From an uncultured Saprospiraceae bacterium (GTDB lineage: Bacteria > Bacteroidota > Bacteroidia > Chitinophagales > Saprospiraceae), in contig CALEAC010000081.1 of NCBI GenBank assembly GCA_937944095.1, positions 1 through 64,000 on the forward strand: a stretch of 64,000 nucleotides of DNA, read 5' to 3'. A program made the translations under genes and the position numbers. The notes beneath the pieces were generated by a model. It saw nothing but the letters and a program-made list of their open reading frames with translations. It was not told where the DNA came from and ran no database searches. Shown here piece after piece: positions 10,905-20,907 of the stretch; within the stretch, counting starts at the first letter, position 1, and every line of letters starts with the position of its first letter.

Positions 10905-11924
10905 ATGATGAAGTTAACTATCTTAAGTATCTGCTTTCTTATTGTCTTAAGCTGTAAGGTCCAAGAACCTAACAAGGTCATAAAAAAAATGACAAAACAT
11001 AAGTATGCGCTGGTTCTACATGGCGGCGCTGGGACCATCAGCAAATCTAACTTAAGTGCAGAAGTAGAACAACAATACCTAACTAAGCTTAATGAAGCTA
11101 TTGATAAAGGTGAATCAATTCTCAAGTCTGGTGGTACGAGCTTAGATGCAGTCACCCAAGTTATCATGATACTTGAGGATTCACCACTTTTCAATGCTGG
11201 TAAAGGCGCTGTATTTACGCATGATGGCATTAATGAAATGGACGCTTCCATCATGCAAGGATCCGACTTGAATGCTGGAGCTGTCGGCGGTGTGACTAAT
11301 ATCAAAAATCCAATTCTAGCGGCTAGAGCAGTTATGGAGAAATCTGACCATGTCTTTATGGTTGGGTCAGGTGCAGAGGAATTTGCAAATATGAGTGGCG
11401 TGGAAACAATAAATCCAGGATATTTCAGAACTGAGCGCAGATGGAATAGCCTCCAACGAATTCTAGAAAAAGAAAAAGAAACTGGGCTGACAGAAATGGA
11501 ATTGCCCGATTCTAAGTTTGGAACAGTAGGAGCTGTGGCCTTAGATATACATGGTGAAATAGTGGCAGGCACTTCTACAGGAGGCATGACAAATAAGCGA
11601 TATAAGAGAATAGGAGATAGTCCCGTTATAGGAGCAGGAACCTATGCCGATAATACCTGTGGTGTATCATGTACTGGTCATGGAGAGTATTTTATAAGGT
11701 ATGCTGTAGCACATGATGTATCAGCTATGATGAATTACAAAAACTTGTCTCTTTCCGAAGCGGCAGACCAAGTGATTAATAAAAAGTTAGTAGAAGCTGG
11801 GGGCTCAGGTGGCCTTATTGCTCTCGATCGATATGGCAATATCACGATGCCATTCAATACTTCAGGGATGTATAGGGCTTATCTTACACCTGAAGAAAGA
11901 TTTGTTGGTATCTATAATGAATAA
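10905..11924 (+). CDS. Isoaspartyl peptidase / plant-type L-asparaginase (Ntn-hydrolase), putative lipoprotein
   Basis: LVLHGGAGTI, autoprocessing site FGTVGAVALD, GTSTGGMTNKRYKRIGDSPVIGAGTYADN; lipobox VLSCK. Confidence 0.93.
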   Translation: MMKLTILSICFLIVLSCKVQEPNKVIKKMTKHKYALVLHGGAGTISKSNLSAEVEQQYLTKLNEAIDKGESILKSGGTSLDAVTQVIMILEDSPLFNAGKGAVFTHDGINEMDASIMQGSDLNAGAVGGVTNIKNPILAARAVMEKSDHVFMVGSGAEEFANMSGVETINPGYFRTERRWNSLQRILEKEKETGLTEMELPDSKFGTVGAVALDIHGEIVAGTSTGGMTNKRYKRIGDSPVIGAGTYADNTCGVSCTGHGEYFIRYAVAHDVSAMMNYKNLSLSEAADQVINKKLVEAGGSGGLIALDRYGNITMPFNTSGMYRAYLTPEERFVGIYNE

Positions 11925-11986
11925 ATCATATTATAAGTTATTGTTATAAATAAGGTGCTTAATTATCAGAACCTTAAGAAAATAAA

Positions 11987-11994
11987 TAGTTTTG
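11987..11994 (+). promoter_or_regulatory. Candidate Bacteroidota -7 element (TAGTTTTG) upstream of yfhO-like gene
   Basis: Matches TAnnTTTG consensus 20 bp upstream of the ATG at 12014; no convincing -33 TTG seen. Confidence 0.35.
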
Positions 11995-12013
11995 CTAGTC
12001 TTATATCAAAGTT

Positions 12014-14449
12014 ATGTTTAAGGAACTCATTAAGAACAATTGGATACATCTAGTCGCACTACTAATCTTTTTTTGTAGTACGATGGTTCTCTTTTTTCCA
12101 TCCTTCCAGGGCAAGAAATTGCAACAAGGAGATATGATCCATTGGCAAGGGATGTCCAAGGAGATCAAAGATTATAAAGAGTCAACTGGTGAAGATACCT
12201 ATTGGACTAACAGTATGTTCGGTGGTATGCCCTCTTATTATATCCAATTCGGTAAGAACTATGGCCCCATAGATTATTTCCGCAGGGTGATAAGCCTAGG
12301 TATGAAAAGAGAAGTTGGACATAGTATTATGGGCCTGATTAGTTTCTATATCTTGCTGCTGGTCTTGCGTGTATCGCCTGTGCTTTCGATAATAGGGGCA
12401 CTCGCCTTTGTATACACAACTAATAATATTGTTCTGCTGGATGCAGGCCATTATACTAAGTTAGCGACGCTAATGACCAGTCCACTAGTGATTGCAGGTG
12501 TTATCCTTGCTTACAAGAAGAAATTAATTCCTGGCCTAATCTTGTTTGCTGTTGGTTTATCTCTTAATCTAAAAGCCCAACATCCCCAGATGACCTATTA
12601 TTTGGGATTGGTCTTATTGATATACGTCATTATAGAATTTATCGCAGCGATCAGATCGGGTGATTTACCCTCTTTTTTAAAGACTTCAGCCGGCTTATTA
12701 TTAGGTGCCTTACTGGCTATTGGGACAACTGCTAATAAGACGCTTCCCATCTATGAGTATAGTAAGGATACAATGAGAGGTGCGCCCATTCTAAAAGAAT
12801 CCAAGTCAAATGACAGCAGTAGTAAAGTTGATGGATTAGCTTGGGAATACGCGATGGCCTGGAGTAATGGTCCTGAAGATTTATTACAAAGTTTTATCTC
12901 TCATTCAGTTGGTGGAAGCTCGGGAGAACTGATTAGTCGTACTTCTAAATTCGCCAAAGAGCTAAAGAAAAGAGGGGTTTCCCCACGTAATATGCAAGCA
13001 CCACTATACTGGGGTAGTCTGCCGTTTACGAGCGGTCCTATTTACTTCGGAGCGATTATATGGTTTCTAATGTTCCTTGCTGCATTCAATGTCAAAGGCT
13101 CAGTCAAAGTATGGGTCATCACTGCCGTTATCTTCACATTCATGTTGTCTCTGGGAAAGAACCTAGAGTGGTTCAATAGATTGTTTTTCGACTATTTCCC
13201 GCTTTATAATAAATTCAGAACACCGAACTCATTACTATCTGTTACCGCCATCATTATTCCACTACTAGGCATTTTAGGATTAAAAAAAGTATTGGAGAAG
13301 GACGTTTGGACTAATACCAAAATCCTATATCCTGGGTTAGCTATGATTGTGATGACAATTCTTATAGGTCTCCTGGGTCCAGGCATATTTGATATGACAA
13401 GTACAGGTGACCTGAGATTACAGCAGGCAGGAATAGATCCAGGTATACTAATAGATGATCGAGCTAGTATGTTGAGGTCTAGCGCAATGAAAGCAGCCTT
13501 TTATATGGGAGTGACCTTGTTACTAATCTACTCAGTATCACGAGATTGGATCAAGCAATTTCTTGCAGTCATGGTAATAGGGGCCTTGATAATGATCGAT
13601 TTGTTTTCAGTTAATCTGAAATATGTTAGCCCAAGTGAGTATGTATCTTCACGAAAATATGATGCGCACTATACGCCTCGACAAGTAGATAAGCAAATAC
13701 TCACAGACAAGGATCCACATTATAGAGTCCTAGATAATAGTATCAATACTTTTAATTCCTCATTTGCATCCTACTTCCATAAGACTGTAGGTGGATATCA
13801 CGCCGCTAAGTTGCAACGCTATCAAGATATGATTGACTATCATATCTCTAAAGGTAATAATGAGGTCATGAACATGCTTAATACGAAGTATGTCATCACT
13901 GGACAGCAAGGACAAGAACAGTCACGTCTTAATACGGCTGCTCTCGGTAATGCTTGGTTTGTGAATAAAGTGAGATTTGTAGAAACCGCAGATAAAGAAA
14001 TAGAAGCCCTTAATAGCTTTGATCCACTTGGGGAAGCGATCGTACATTCAGAATACAAAGATCAGGTCGGTAAGATTGCCTATGATAAGACAGGTGCTAC
14101 GATTAAGTTGACTTCCTATGCGCCATCTAAATTGACGTATAAGACCCAAGCTGGGACTGACCAACTAGCCGTATTCTCTGAAGTGTGGTACGGTCCCAAT
14201 AAAGGATGGAAGGCGTCTATTGATGGGAAAGAAGTGCCCCACCTCAGAGCCAACTATATCCTGAGAGCGCTAACCATACCTGCTGGTAGTCATGAGGTGG
14301 TCTTTGAATTTGCCCCAGACAGCATCAAAACAGGCAATTTAATAGCCTTATTGTGCAATCTTTTGATACTGGCTCTTATTGCATTTTTCTTTTGGGGTAT
14401 ATATTCTAGTACTAAAACCCTGAAGAGCGACCATTCTCTTACAAAGTAA
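12014..14449 (+). CDS. YfhO family polytopic membrane protein
   Basis: Multi-TM; FFPSFQGKKLQQGDMIHWQGMSKEI, GGMPSYYI; C-terminal YGPNKGWKASIDGKEVPHLRANYILRALTIPAGSHEVVFEF. Confidence 0.85.
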   Translation: MFKELIKNNWIHLVALLIFFCSTMVLFFPSFQGKKLQQGDMIHWQGMSKEIKDYKESTGEDTYWTNSMFGGMPSYYIQFGKNYGPIDYFRRVISLGMKREVGHSIMGLISFYILLLVLRVSPVLSIIGALAFVYTTNNIVLLDAGHYTKLATLMTSPLVIAGVILAYKKKLIPGLILFAVGLSLNLKAQHPQMTYYLGLVLLIYVIIEFIAAIRSGDLPSFLKTSAGLLLGALLAIGTTANKTLPIYEYSKDTMRGAPILKESKSNDSSSKVDGLAWEYAMAWSNGPEDLLQSFISHSVGGSSGELISRTSKFAKELKKRGVSPRNMQAPLYWGSLPFTSGPIYFGAIIWFLMFLAAFNVKGSVKVWVITAVIFTFMLSLGKNLEWFNRLFFDYFPLYNKFRTPNSLLSVTAIIIPLLGILGLKKVLEKDVWTNTKILYPGLAMIVMTILIGLLGPGIFDMTSTGDLRLQQAGIDPGILIDDRASMLRSSAMKAAFYMGVTLLLIYSVSRDWIKQFLAVMVIGALIMIDLFSVNLKYVSPSEYVSSRKYDAHYTPRQVDKQILTDKDPHYRVLDNSINTFNSSFASYFHKTVGGYHAAKLQRYQDMIDYHISKGNNEVMNMLNTKYVITGQQGQEQSRLNTAALGNAWFVNKVRFVETADKEIEALNSFDPLGEAIVHSEYKDQVGKIAYDKTGATIKLTSYAPSKLTYKTQAGTDQLAVFSEVWYGPNKGWKASIDGKEVPHLRANYILRALTIPAGSHEVVFEFAPDSIKTGNLIALLCNLLILALIAFFFWGIYSSTKTLKSDHSLTK

Positions 14450-14462
14450 TATCTTTATACCC

Positions 14463-15017
14463 ATGCAGAGGGGTCGACAGATACTCAATTCAGAAGGTTT
14501 CAGAATAACACTTCATCGACTAGCGAGTCAGATAGAGGAGAATTACCCTATTACAGAAGCCTTACATCTTATTGGAATCCAGGAAAGAGGGGTCGTATTA
14601 GCTGAGAGGCTCATGGATGTTTTGCTAAAAGCAACACCCAAACGGGAGATTAATTTTGGAAAGTTGGATATCACCTTCTATAGAGACGATTTCCGGATGC
14701 GAGAAACACTCCTTAAACCCACGGCAACGGAAATTCCATTTGAGATAGAAGCTAAGAATATCTTACTGGTCGACGATGTCTTATATACCGGTCGGACGAT
14801 ACATGCTGCTATGTCTGCATTGCAAGACCTAGGTCGAGTAGAAAGAATAGAATTATTAACCATGGTAGACAGACGATTTAATAGGCATCTGCCTATTAAA
14901 TCTGATTATACAGGAATGCAGATAGATGCAGTAGATGACGCTTATGTCAAAGTACAGTGGTCTCATATAGATGGAGATGATAAAGTGATGATATTTTCAG
15001 CCAATCCTAATCAATGA
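14463..15017 (+). CDS. pyrR: Bifunctional pyrimidine operon regulator / uracil phosphoribosyltransferase PyrR
   Basis: PRPP-binding motif ILLVDDVLYTGRTIHAAMSAL; IGIQERGVVLAERL; ATGA overlap with pyrB. Confidence 0.92.
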   Translation: MQRGRQILNSEGFRITLHRLASQIEENYPITEALHLIGIQERGVVLAERLMDVLLKATPKREINFGKLDITFYRDDFRMRETLLKPTATEIPFEIEAKNILLVDDVLYTGRTIHAAMSALQDLGRVERIELLTMVDRRFNRHLPIKSDYTGMQIDAVDDAYVKVQWSHIDGDDKVMIFSANPNQ

Positions 15018-15961
15018 GCCAAGGAACACTAAGCACCAACCATCTACTCGGTATAAAGTATATCACTGACGATGACATCCAACTCATTTTCGAAACGGCT
15101 AACAAGTTCAAAGAGGTCATTAATCGACCAATAAAGAAGGTGCCTTCTCTCAGAGATGTGACAATAGCTAATCTGTTTTTCGAAAATTCTACACGAACGA
15201 AGCTTTCCTTTGAATTAGCAGAAAAGCGATTGTCAGCTGATGTAATCAATTTTTCTTCTAGTAGCAGTTCCGTATCCAAAGGGGAGACACTCTTAGATAC
15301 TGTCAATAATATCTTATCCATGAAGGTGGATATGATCGTCATGAGACACCCAGCTCCAGGAGCACATATGTTTCTAGCTAATCATATAGACGCTCAGATT
15401 ATCAATGCAGGTGACGGCACGCATGAGCATCCGACCCAAGCACTGCTGGATGCCTATTCGATGCGCGAAAGAGTAGGGCCTCTTATGGGAAAGCGAATCT
15501 GTATCTTCGGAGATATCATGCACTCCCGAGTTGCACTAAGTAACATATATTGTCTCACTAAATTGGGGGCTAAGGTTAGAGTTTGCGGACCTCCGACACT
15601 GATACCTAAGTACATTTCTTCCCTCGGAATAGAGGTTTCTTATAATACTAAAGAAAGCTTGGATTGGTGCCAGATAGCGAATGTACTGCGGATCCAGTTA
15701 GAACGCCAAGAGATAAAATATATACCATCGCTCAGAGAATACAGCTTATACTATGGTATCAATAAAAAATTGCTTGATAGCTTAGATGAGAAGAAAATCA
15801 TCATGCATCCAGGTCCCATAAACAGGGGAGTAGAATTGGATACTGATGTTGCGGATTCTGAGCATTCTATAATTTTAGACCAAGTGGAGAATGGTGTGGC
15901 TATAAGAATGGCGGTATTGTTTCTTCTTGCAAATAAGCGAGGTGATAAGCTTAGTCATTAA
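15014..15961 (+). CDS. pyrB: Aspartate carbamoyltransferase catalytic subunit
   Basis: FFENSTRTKLSFELAEKRL, VMRHPAPGA, HPTQALLDAYS, MHPGPINRGVELD. Confidence 0.96.
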   Translation: MSQGTLSTNHLLGIKYITDDDIQLIFETANKFKEVINRPIKKVPSLRDVTIANLFFENSTRTKLSFELAEKRLSADVINFSSSSSSVSKGETLLDTVNNILSMKVDMIVMRHPAPGAHMFLANHIDAQIINAGDGTHEHPTQALLDAYSMRERVGPLMGKRICIFGDIMHSRVALSNIYCLTKLGAKVRVCGPPTLIPKYISSLGIEVSYNTKESLDWCQIANVLRIQLERQEIKYIPSLREYSLYYGINKKLLDSLDEKKIIMHPGPINRGVELDTDVADSEHSIILDQVENGVAIRMAVLFLLANKRGDKLSH

Positions 15962-16021
15962 AATTCTTTTAAAATCATTTCTGTTTCAAATCTTTCACAA
16001 CTACTTCTTGTTATATCAGCT

Positions 16022-17464
16022 ATGAGATCTCTAATTATCCAACTCGTCATCACAGTGTTTTTTACAGGCTTTCTTACTGCGCTTTCTGGACAATATAACG
16101 TTGATATCGAAATAGAAAATTATGAAAACGACACGCTTATAGTCGGCTATTTCTATGGAGAAAAACAATTAGTCCGTGATACGCTTTATGCACAGAAGAA
16201 AGGCCATTTTGTGTTGTCAGGAGCTGATACGCTACATAATGGTGCTTATATATTGATGACCTTTCCAGATAAGCAGTTTATTCAGTTCCATGTTAATGAG
16301 GCTGAAAAGCATTTCTCTTTAATGTATGATTATAATGACAAAGCCAATATCTATTTCGAAGGTAGTCAGGATAATAAAGCTTTCCATGACTACATATCCT
16401 TAGTCACCCAACTGCGGCCAAAGGCAGAGATTCTAAGGGATACTATACGAGCTCTCAGAGAAAAAGAAAGGGACACAAAGCAATTCGAAAATGAACTGCG
16501 TGAGCTGGACCTAAGAATAAGTGCGAAACAAGAGAAAATATTAGTTGATATACCCGAAAGCATAACAGCCAAAATTATCAAGTCCAATATAGATATAGAA
16601 GTGCCAGAATTCATGGATGTTGAGAACCAAGAAATGGCTAAGTATCGTTATTATAAATCGCACTATTTCGACAATATAGATCTAGCAGATCCAGAATCTC
16701 TGTACTTAGGCGTTCTGAGTCCTAGAGTTGACGCCTACTTAGAACGTCTAACTGCAAAGCATCCTGACAGTATAGCTAGAAGTCTCGATACACTACTAGC
16801 TAAGATGGCACCTGCACCAGATACTTACCGATATTATCTGAGTACTTTTCTGAATAAGTATGGTCAGGCTAAGATTGTTGGATATGATGCGGTCTATGTC
16901 CATCTGGCAGATAATTACTATAAAAACGGTAAAGCACCGTGGATATCAGCTGAGAATCTAGCTAAGCTAACTGATAATGCTGATAAGATTAGACCTACGC
17001 TGATAGGAAATATTGGAGCTGATCTGGTCCTCTATGGTGAAGATGGGCAGACTAAAATCAAGATGAGTGAAATGGATTATGAGTATCTAATCCTCTTGTT
17101 TTGGGCGCCTGACTGCGGCCATTGCACTAAGTCGATGCCTAAGTTTGTAGACTTTAATGAGAGATGGAAAGAATCTGGTGTCAAAATCTTAGCGATCTGC
17201 ACCAAGCATCAGGATAAAACAGAGAACTGCTGGAAGGCTGTGAAAGAAAAGGATATGCTAGGTTTTGTTAATGCTGCCGACCAATACCATCGATCCAAGT
17301 TTAAGCTACACTATAATGTTTCTAAGACACCTAAACTCTTTATCTTAGATAAGACGCGTGAAATTATAATGAAGGACCTAGGTGCTGATCAATTAGATGA
17401 AGTCATGATAAGCATTCTTAAGGCTGATGGTAAAGAAGACCTGATTCCAATAGAAAGCAAATAG
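16022..17464 (+). CDS. Thioredoxin-domain (TlpA-like) secreted protein with DUF4369/DUF5106-like N-terminal region
   Basis: ILLFWAPDCGHCTKSMPKF active site; signal peptide; KTPKLFILDKTREII. Confidence 0.8.
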   Translation: MRSLIIQLVITVFFTGFLTALSGQYNVDIEIENYENDTLIVGYFYGEKQLVRDTLYAQKKGHFVLSGADTLHNGAYILMTFPDKQFIQFHVNEAEKHFSLMYDYNDKANIYFEGSQDNKAFHDYISLVTQLRPKAEILRDTIRALREKERDTKQFENELRELDLRISAKQEKILVDIPESITAKIIKSNIDIEVPEFMDVENQEMAKYRYYKSHYFDNIDLADPESLYLGVLSPRVDAYLERLTAKHPDSIARSLDTLLAKMAPAPDTYRYYLSTFLNKYGQAKIVGYDAVYVHLADNYYKNGKAPWISAENLAKLTDNADKIRPTLIGNIGADLVLYGEDGQTKIKMSEMDYEYLILLFWAPDCGHCTKSMPKFVDFNERWKESGVKILAICTKHQDKTENCWKAVKEKDMLGFVNAADQYHRSKFKLHYNVSKTPKLFILDKTREIIMKDLGADQLDEVMISILKADGKEDLIPIESK

Positions 17465-17468
17465 ACTA

Positions 17469-18668
17469 CTAAGAAAAGGTGGCTAAGGTCGTTTTAATCC
17501 GGCGCATTGCTTCTCTTAGAACATCGTCAGAGGTCGCATAAGATATTCTGAAGCAAGAAGGATCACCAAAGGCCGATCCAGCAACAACAGCCACATGTGC
17601 TTCCGTCAGAAGAACATCAGCGAAGTCTTCTGAACTGTTAATAGTCCGAGTCCCATTACTCTTACCAAAGAATTCTGAGATATCAGGAAAGAAGTAAAAA
17701 GCACCTTGTGGATCATTTGTTCTGATGCCTGGTATATCATCTAGTAAGGCCTTGACCATATTCTTTCGGGCAAGGAACTTATCAGCCATATATCGAACAA
17801 CTTGAGTGTCTTGATCTAGAGCATGTGCAGCGGCGAGTTGATTAAAAGAAGCTGCTCCAGAGGTAAATTGGCCCTGGATAGTTGAACATGCTTTTGCTAT
17901 AAAGGCTGGTGCGGCCATATACCCTAATCGCCATCCTGTCATCGCGTAGCCCTTCGACATGCCATTAATAGTAATGGTTCTGTCTTGCATGCCTTCCATA
18001 GTGGCGATACTCGGATTCTTATTAGAAAAGTTAATCAATTCATATATCTCGTCAGATAGCACAAATACCCCCTCTGTCTTACTAATCACTGCTGCCAGTT
18101 CACTTAGTTCTTGCTCAGTGTAGACACTGCCAGTCGGATTACTCGGTGACGAGAATATGATGAGCTTGGTCTTCGGCGTAATAGCGTCTCTGAGTTGATC
18201 TGGCGTTACTTTAAAGTCTTGGTCAATACCTGCATAGACAGTGACCGGCGTACCTCCTACAAACTGCACTATATCATAGTAGGACACCCAATATGGTGTA
18301 AAAATGATGACTTCATCTCCAGGATTAACTAATGACAAACAAGTGTTAGCAATACACTGTTTAGCGCCATTAGACACAACAATCTGGTCTGGTGTATAAA
18401 CCAACTTATTATCGCGCTTGAGTTTCTTGCATATAGCCTCTCGCAAGCTAAGATGACCTGGTACAGGAGTATATTTAGTCTCACCAGCATCCAATGCTTT
18501 CTTTGCGGCATCCTTAATGAAATCAGGCGTATCAAAATCTGGTTCTCCTAAACTAAGACTGATAACGTCAATCCCTTGGCTCTTAAGAGCTCTAGCATCC
18601 TGTGCCATTTTGATTGTGGCAGATTCAGTCATACTAGAAATCTTAATAGAAAGTAGGTGCTTACCCAT
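17469..18668 (-). CDS. Pyridoxal phosphate-dependent aminotransferase (aspartate aminotransferase family)
   Basis: SLGEPDFDTPDFI, FSSPSNPTGSVYTEQEL, SDEIYELI, INGMSKGYAMTGWRLGY. Confidence 0.93.
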   Translation of the reverse strand: MGKHLLSIKISSMTESATIKMAQDARALKSQGIDVISLSLGEPDFDTPDFIKDAAKKALDAGETKYTPVPGHLSLREAICKKLKRDNKLVYTPDQIVVSNGAKQCIANTCLSLVNPGDEVIIFTPYWVSYYDIVQFVGGTPVTVYAGIDQDFKVTPDQLRDAITPKTKLIIFSSPSNPTGSVYTEQELSELAAVISKTEGVFVLSDEIYELINFSNKNPSIATMEGMQDRTITINGMSKGYAMTGWRLGYMAAPAFIAKACSTIQGQFTSGAASFNQLAAAHALDQDTQVVRYMADKFLARKNMVKALLDDIPGIRTNDPQGAFYFFPDISEFFGKSNGTRTINSSEDFADVLLTEAHVAVVAGSAFGDPSCFRISYATSDDVLREAMRRIKTTLATFS

Positions 18669-18746
18669 AACAAGAATATTTTAGCCAAAAGTAAAATTAG
18701 TTTTGCATCACCGCTGTTTATTCACTGAGTTTAATAAGACTGACCT

Positions 18747-19250
18747 ATGATTAATAAAAAGACAATCCAGGTGTTGGTTACTGGAGGCACTTTCGATAAG
18801 GAGTATAACTACATCACAGGCGAGTTATATTTCAAGGAAACGCATCTTAATAAGATGTTTGATTTAGGCAGGTGTACCCTTGATCTCGATGTGAGGACTT
18901 TGATGATGAAGGATAGCTTAGATATGACAGAATCTGATAAGCATCTAATACATCATAATTGTAAGAATACAGACAGCAAGCGAATACTTATAACTCATGG
19001 TACTGACACTATCGTTAATACAGCCAAGTATCTAGCCGAATCTGATTTGGAAGACAAGACTATCGTGCTTACTGGTGCTATGATTCCGATTGCTTTTGGT
19101 ACTTCTTCGGATGGTTTTTTCAATTTAGGGAGTGCGTTAGCGTTTGTTCAGACGTTACCTATAGGTATCTACATTTGTATGAACGGTCGATATTATAATT
19201 GGGATAAGGTCAAAAAGAACCGAAAAACAGGATACTTTGAACCGATATAA
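18747..19250 (+). CDS. Stand-alone asparaginase N-terminal-domain protein
   Basis: VLVTGGTFDKEYN, ILITHGTDTIVNTAKYLA, IVLTGAMIP; 167 aa, no C-terminal asparaginase domain before the stop. Confidence 0.85.
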   Translation: MINKKTIQVLVTGGTFDKEYNYITGELYFKETHLNKMFDLGRCTLDLDVRTLMMKDSLDMTESDKHLIHHNCKNTDSKRILITHGTDTIVNTAKYLAESDLEDKTIVLTGAMIPIAFGTSSDGFFNLGSALAFVQTLPIGIYICMNGRYYNWDKVKKNRKTGYFEPI

Positions 19251-19379
19251 TGTCGAAGTTGATATAAATATTTGTACTTCAAGTTCCAATACATATGGAT
19301 TTATAATATATTATTCTTTTATATAACTTGTTTTTAGAGTTCTAAGCCTTAATTTTACTATTTGAAAGTAGTCACTGAT

Positions 19380-20849
19380 ATGAAACAACTGGTAATAGTC
19401 GTCTTTTTTATGATCTTTAGCTTCACGACGATAGAAGCACAGAACCCACAATATCCTTTTGGGCTGTCTTACAAGGCACTCATGCTAGATTATCAGAGTC
19501 AGAATGGTGGCTCTATCACTGATTTTGGCTCATACCATTATGGGTTCGAAATTGGTTTCCACAAGAATCTTAATCAAAATCTAAATCTGGTTATTCCTGT
19601 CAAAGCGGGTGTCGTCAGCAGTCATTCTGAAGAACGTGCTAATTGCTTCCATAAGAAAGTGTATGGTGCTGATGCGCAAGTACAATACATGTTCTATAGA
19701 CCAGATACCAAAGTCACACCCTATGTTATGGCTGGTGCAGGTGGTGTCATAGAAGATGCAGGCGAGTTCAATGTCCAAATCCCATTCGGTGCAGGTCTAT
19801 ATTTCCAAGTGAGAGATAATGCCTACATCAACTGGCAATCAGAATTCAGATACTCCTTATCAGAAGGCCGAAATAACTTACAGCATGGTATTGGGTTCGT
19901 TTATCTATTTGGGCCACCTAATGACCTGCCTATGCCGGCTAAAGATGATGAAATGGGAGCGCTTGATAGTGATGGTGATGGCTTAGAAGATGATGTCGAT
20001 TTATGTCCACAGATGGCAGGACCATTATCTCTCAAAGGTTGTCCTGACAAAGATGAAGATGGCATTCCTGATTACCGAGATGATTGTCCTAGCGTAGCTG
20101 GGATAGGCATCTTCAAGGGTTGCCCAGATACAGATGGTGATGGTATTTCTGATAATGATGACGAATGCCCGAATAAGCCAGGACCAAAAGAAACTAATGG
20201 ATGCCCATCTGCAGATTCTGACATGGATGGTGTTCCTGATCACCTAGACAAATGTCCTAATCTAAAAGGGGATGTCACTGCCGATGGTTGCCCAAAGGCG
20301 GCCGTACAGAGCCCAGATTCAGATGGAGACGGAATAGCTGACAATATCGATAAGTGCCCTAACCAGCCAGGAATAGCAGCCTTTAGTGGTTGCCCTGATT
20401 CAGATGGTGATGGTATCGATGATAGTAGAGACAAATGTCCTCGTACGCCAGGTACTGTTGCAGCTAATGGTTGTCCAGAAATAGAAAGGAATGATTTGTC
20501 CATCCTTGAGACAGCCATGAGAGCAGTATCTTTTGATACTGGCAAAGCGACACTTAGATCTGAATCCTTTTCTGTACTAAATCAGATTGCGACGATTCTA
20601 CAAAAATATCCTGATTACAATCTCATCATAGAAGGTCATACCGATAACGTAGGTAGTGCGGTTAATAACCAATTGTTATCTGAAAGAAGAGCGAGAGCTT
20701 GTTACGAATACCTATCTAATCAAGGTCGAATAAGTGCTAGTAGAATGTCTCATACTGGGTACGGAGAATCTAGACCTGTGTCTACTAATGATAATCTTGA
20801 TGGCAGAAAACTGAATCGACGCGTTGTATTCAATCTAGTTCCAAGATAA
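19380..20849 (+). CDS. OmpA family outer-membrane protein with thrombospondin type-3 repeats
   Basis: Signal peptide MKQLVIVVFFMIFSFTTIEAQ (ORF called from 19362); six DSDGDGxxDxxDxCP repeats; OmpA motif IIEGHTDNVGSAVNNQLLSERRARAC. Confidence 0.9.
   Translation: MKQLVIVVFFMIFSFTTIEAQNPQYPFGLSYKALMLDYQSQNGGSITDFGSYHYGFEIGFHKNLNQNLNLVIPVKAGVVSSHSEERANCFHKKVYGADAQVQYMFYRPDTKVTPYVMAGAGGVIEDAGEFNVQIPFGAGLYFQVRDNAYINWQSEFRYSLSEGRNNLQHGIGFVYLFGPPNDLPMPAKDDEMGALDSDGDGLEDDVDLCPQMAGPLSLKGCPDKDEDGIPDYRDDCPSVAGIGIFKGCPDTDGDGISDNDDECPNKPGPKETNGCPSADSDMDGVPDHLDKCPNLKGDVTADGCPKAAVQSPDSDGDGIADNIDKCPNQPGIAAFSGCPDSDGDGIDDSRDKCPRTPGTVAANGCPEIERNDLSILETAMRAVSFDTGKATLRSESFSVLNQIATILQKYPDYNLIIEGHTDNVGSAVNNQLLSERRARACYEYLSNQGRISASRMSHTGYGESRPVSTNDNLDGRKLNRRVVFNLVPR
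19962..20480 (+). repeat. Tandem thrombospondin type-3 (Ca2+-binding) repeats, six units within the OmpA-family CDS
   Basis: Repeated (D)SDGDG(I/L)xDxxDxCPxxxGxxxxxGCP in translation. Confidence 0.85.
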
Positions 20850-20871
20850 AAGAAACATTATCTATCTATAT

Positions 20872-20907
20872 AAAAGGGTTCTTGCATTATTGTGAGAGCC
20901 CTTTTTT
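20872..20907 (+). terminator. Intrinsic terminator of the OmpA-family gene, overlapping the 3' end of convergent purE
   Basis: GGGTTCT-tgcattattgtg-AGAGCCC stem (one G.U) followed by TTTTTT; flanking A-run makes it potentially bidirectional. Confidence 0.7.

Noticed and set aside
10901-11587. 228-aa ORF on the minus strand
   Set aside because: Antisense to the well-supported isoaspartyl peptidase; low-complexity S/P-rich translation typical of shadow frames
11929-11955. TTATAA-gttattg-TTATAA inverted repeat after the isoaspartyl peptidase gene
   Set aside because: Short AT-only self-complementary hexamers without GC stem or U-tract; not convincing as terminator or operator
14450-14463. PyrR-dependent attenuator upstream of pyrR-pyrB
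   Set aside because: Only ~13 bp separate yfhO-like and pyrR; no terminator/antiterminator structure visible
20025-20545. Minus-strand ORFs 20025-20243 and 20240-20545
   Set aside because: Antisense to the TSP3 repeats of the OmpA-family protein; periodic SGQPLKAAIPG-like patterns are a by-product of the sense repeats
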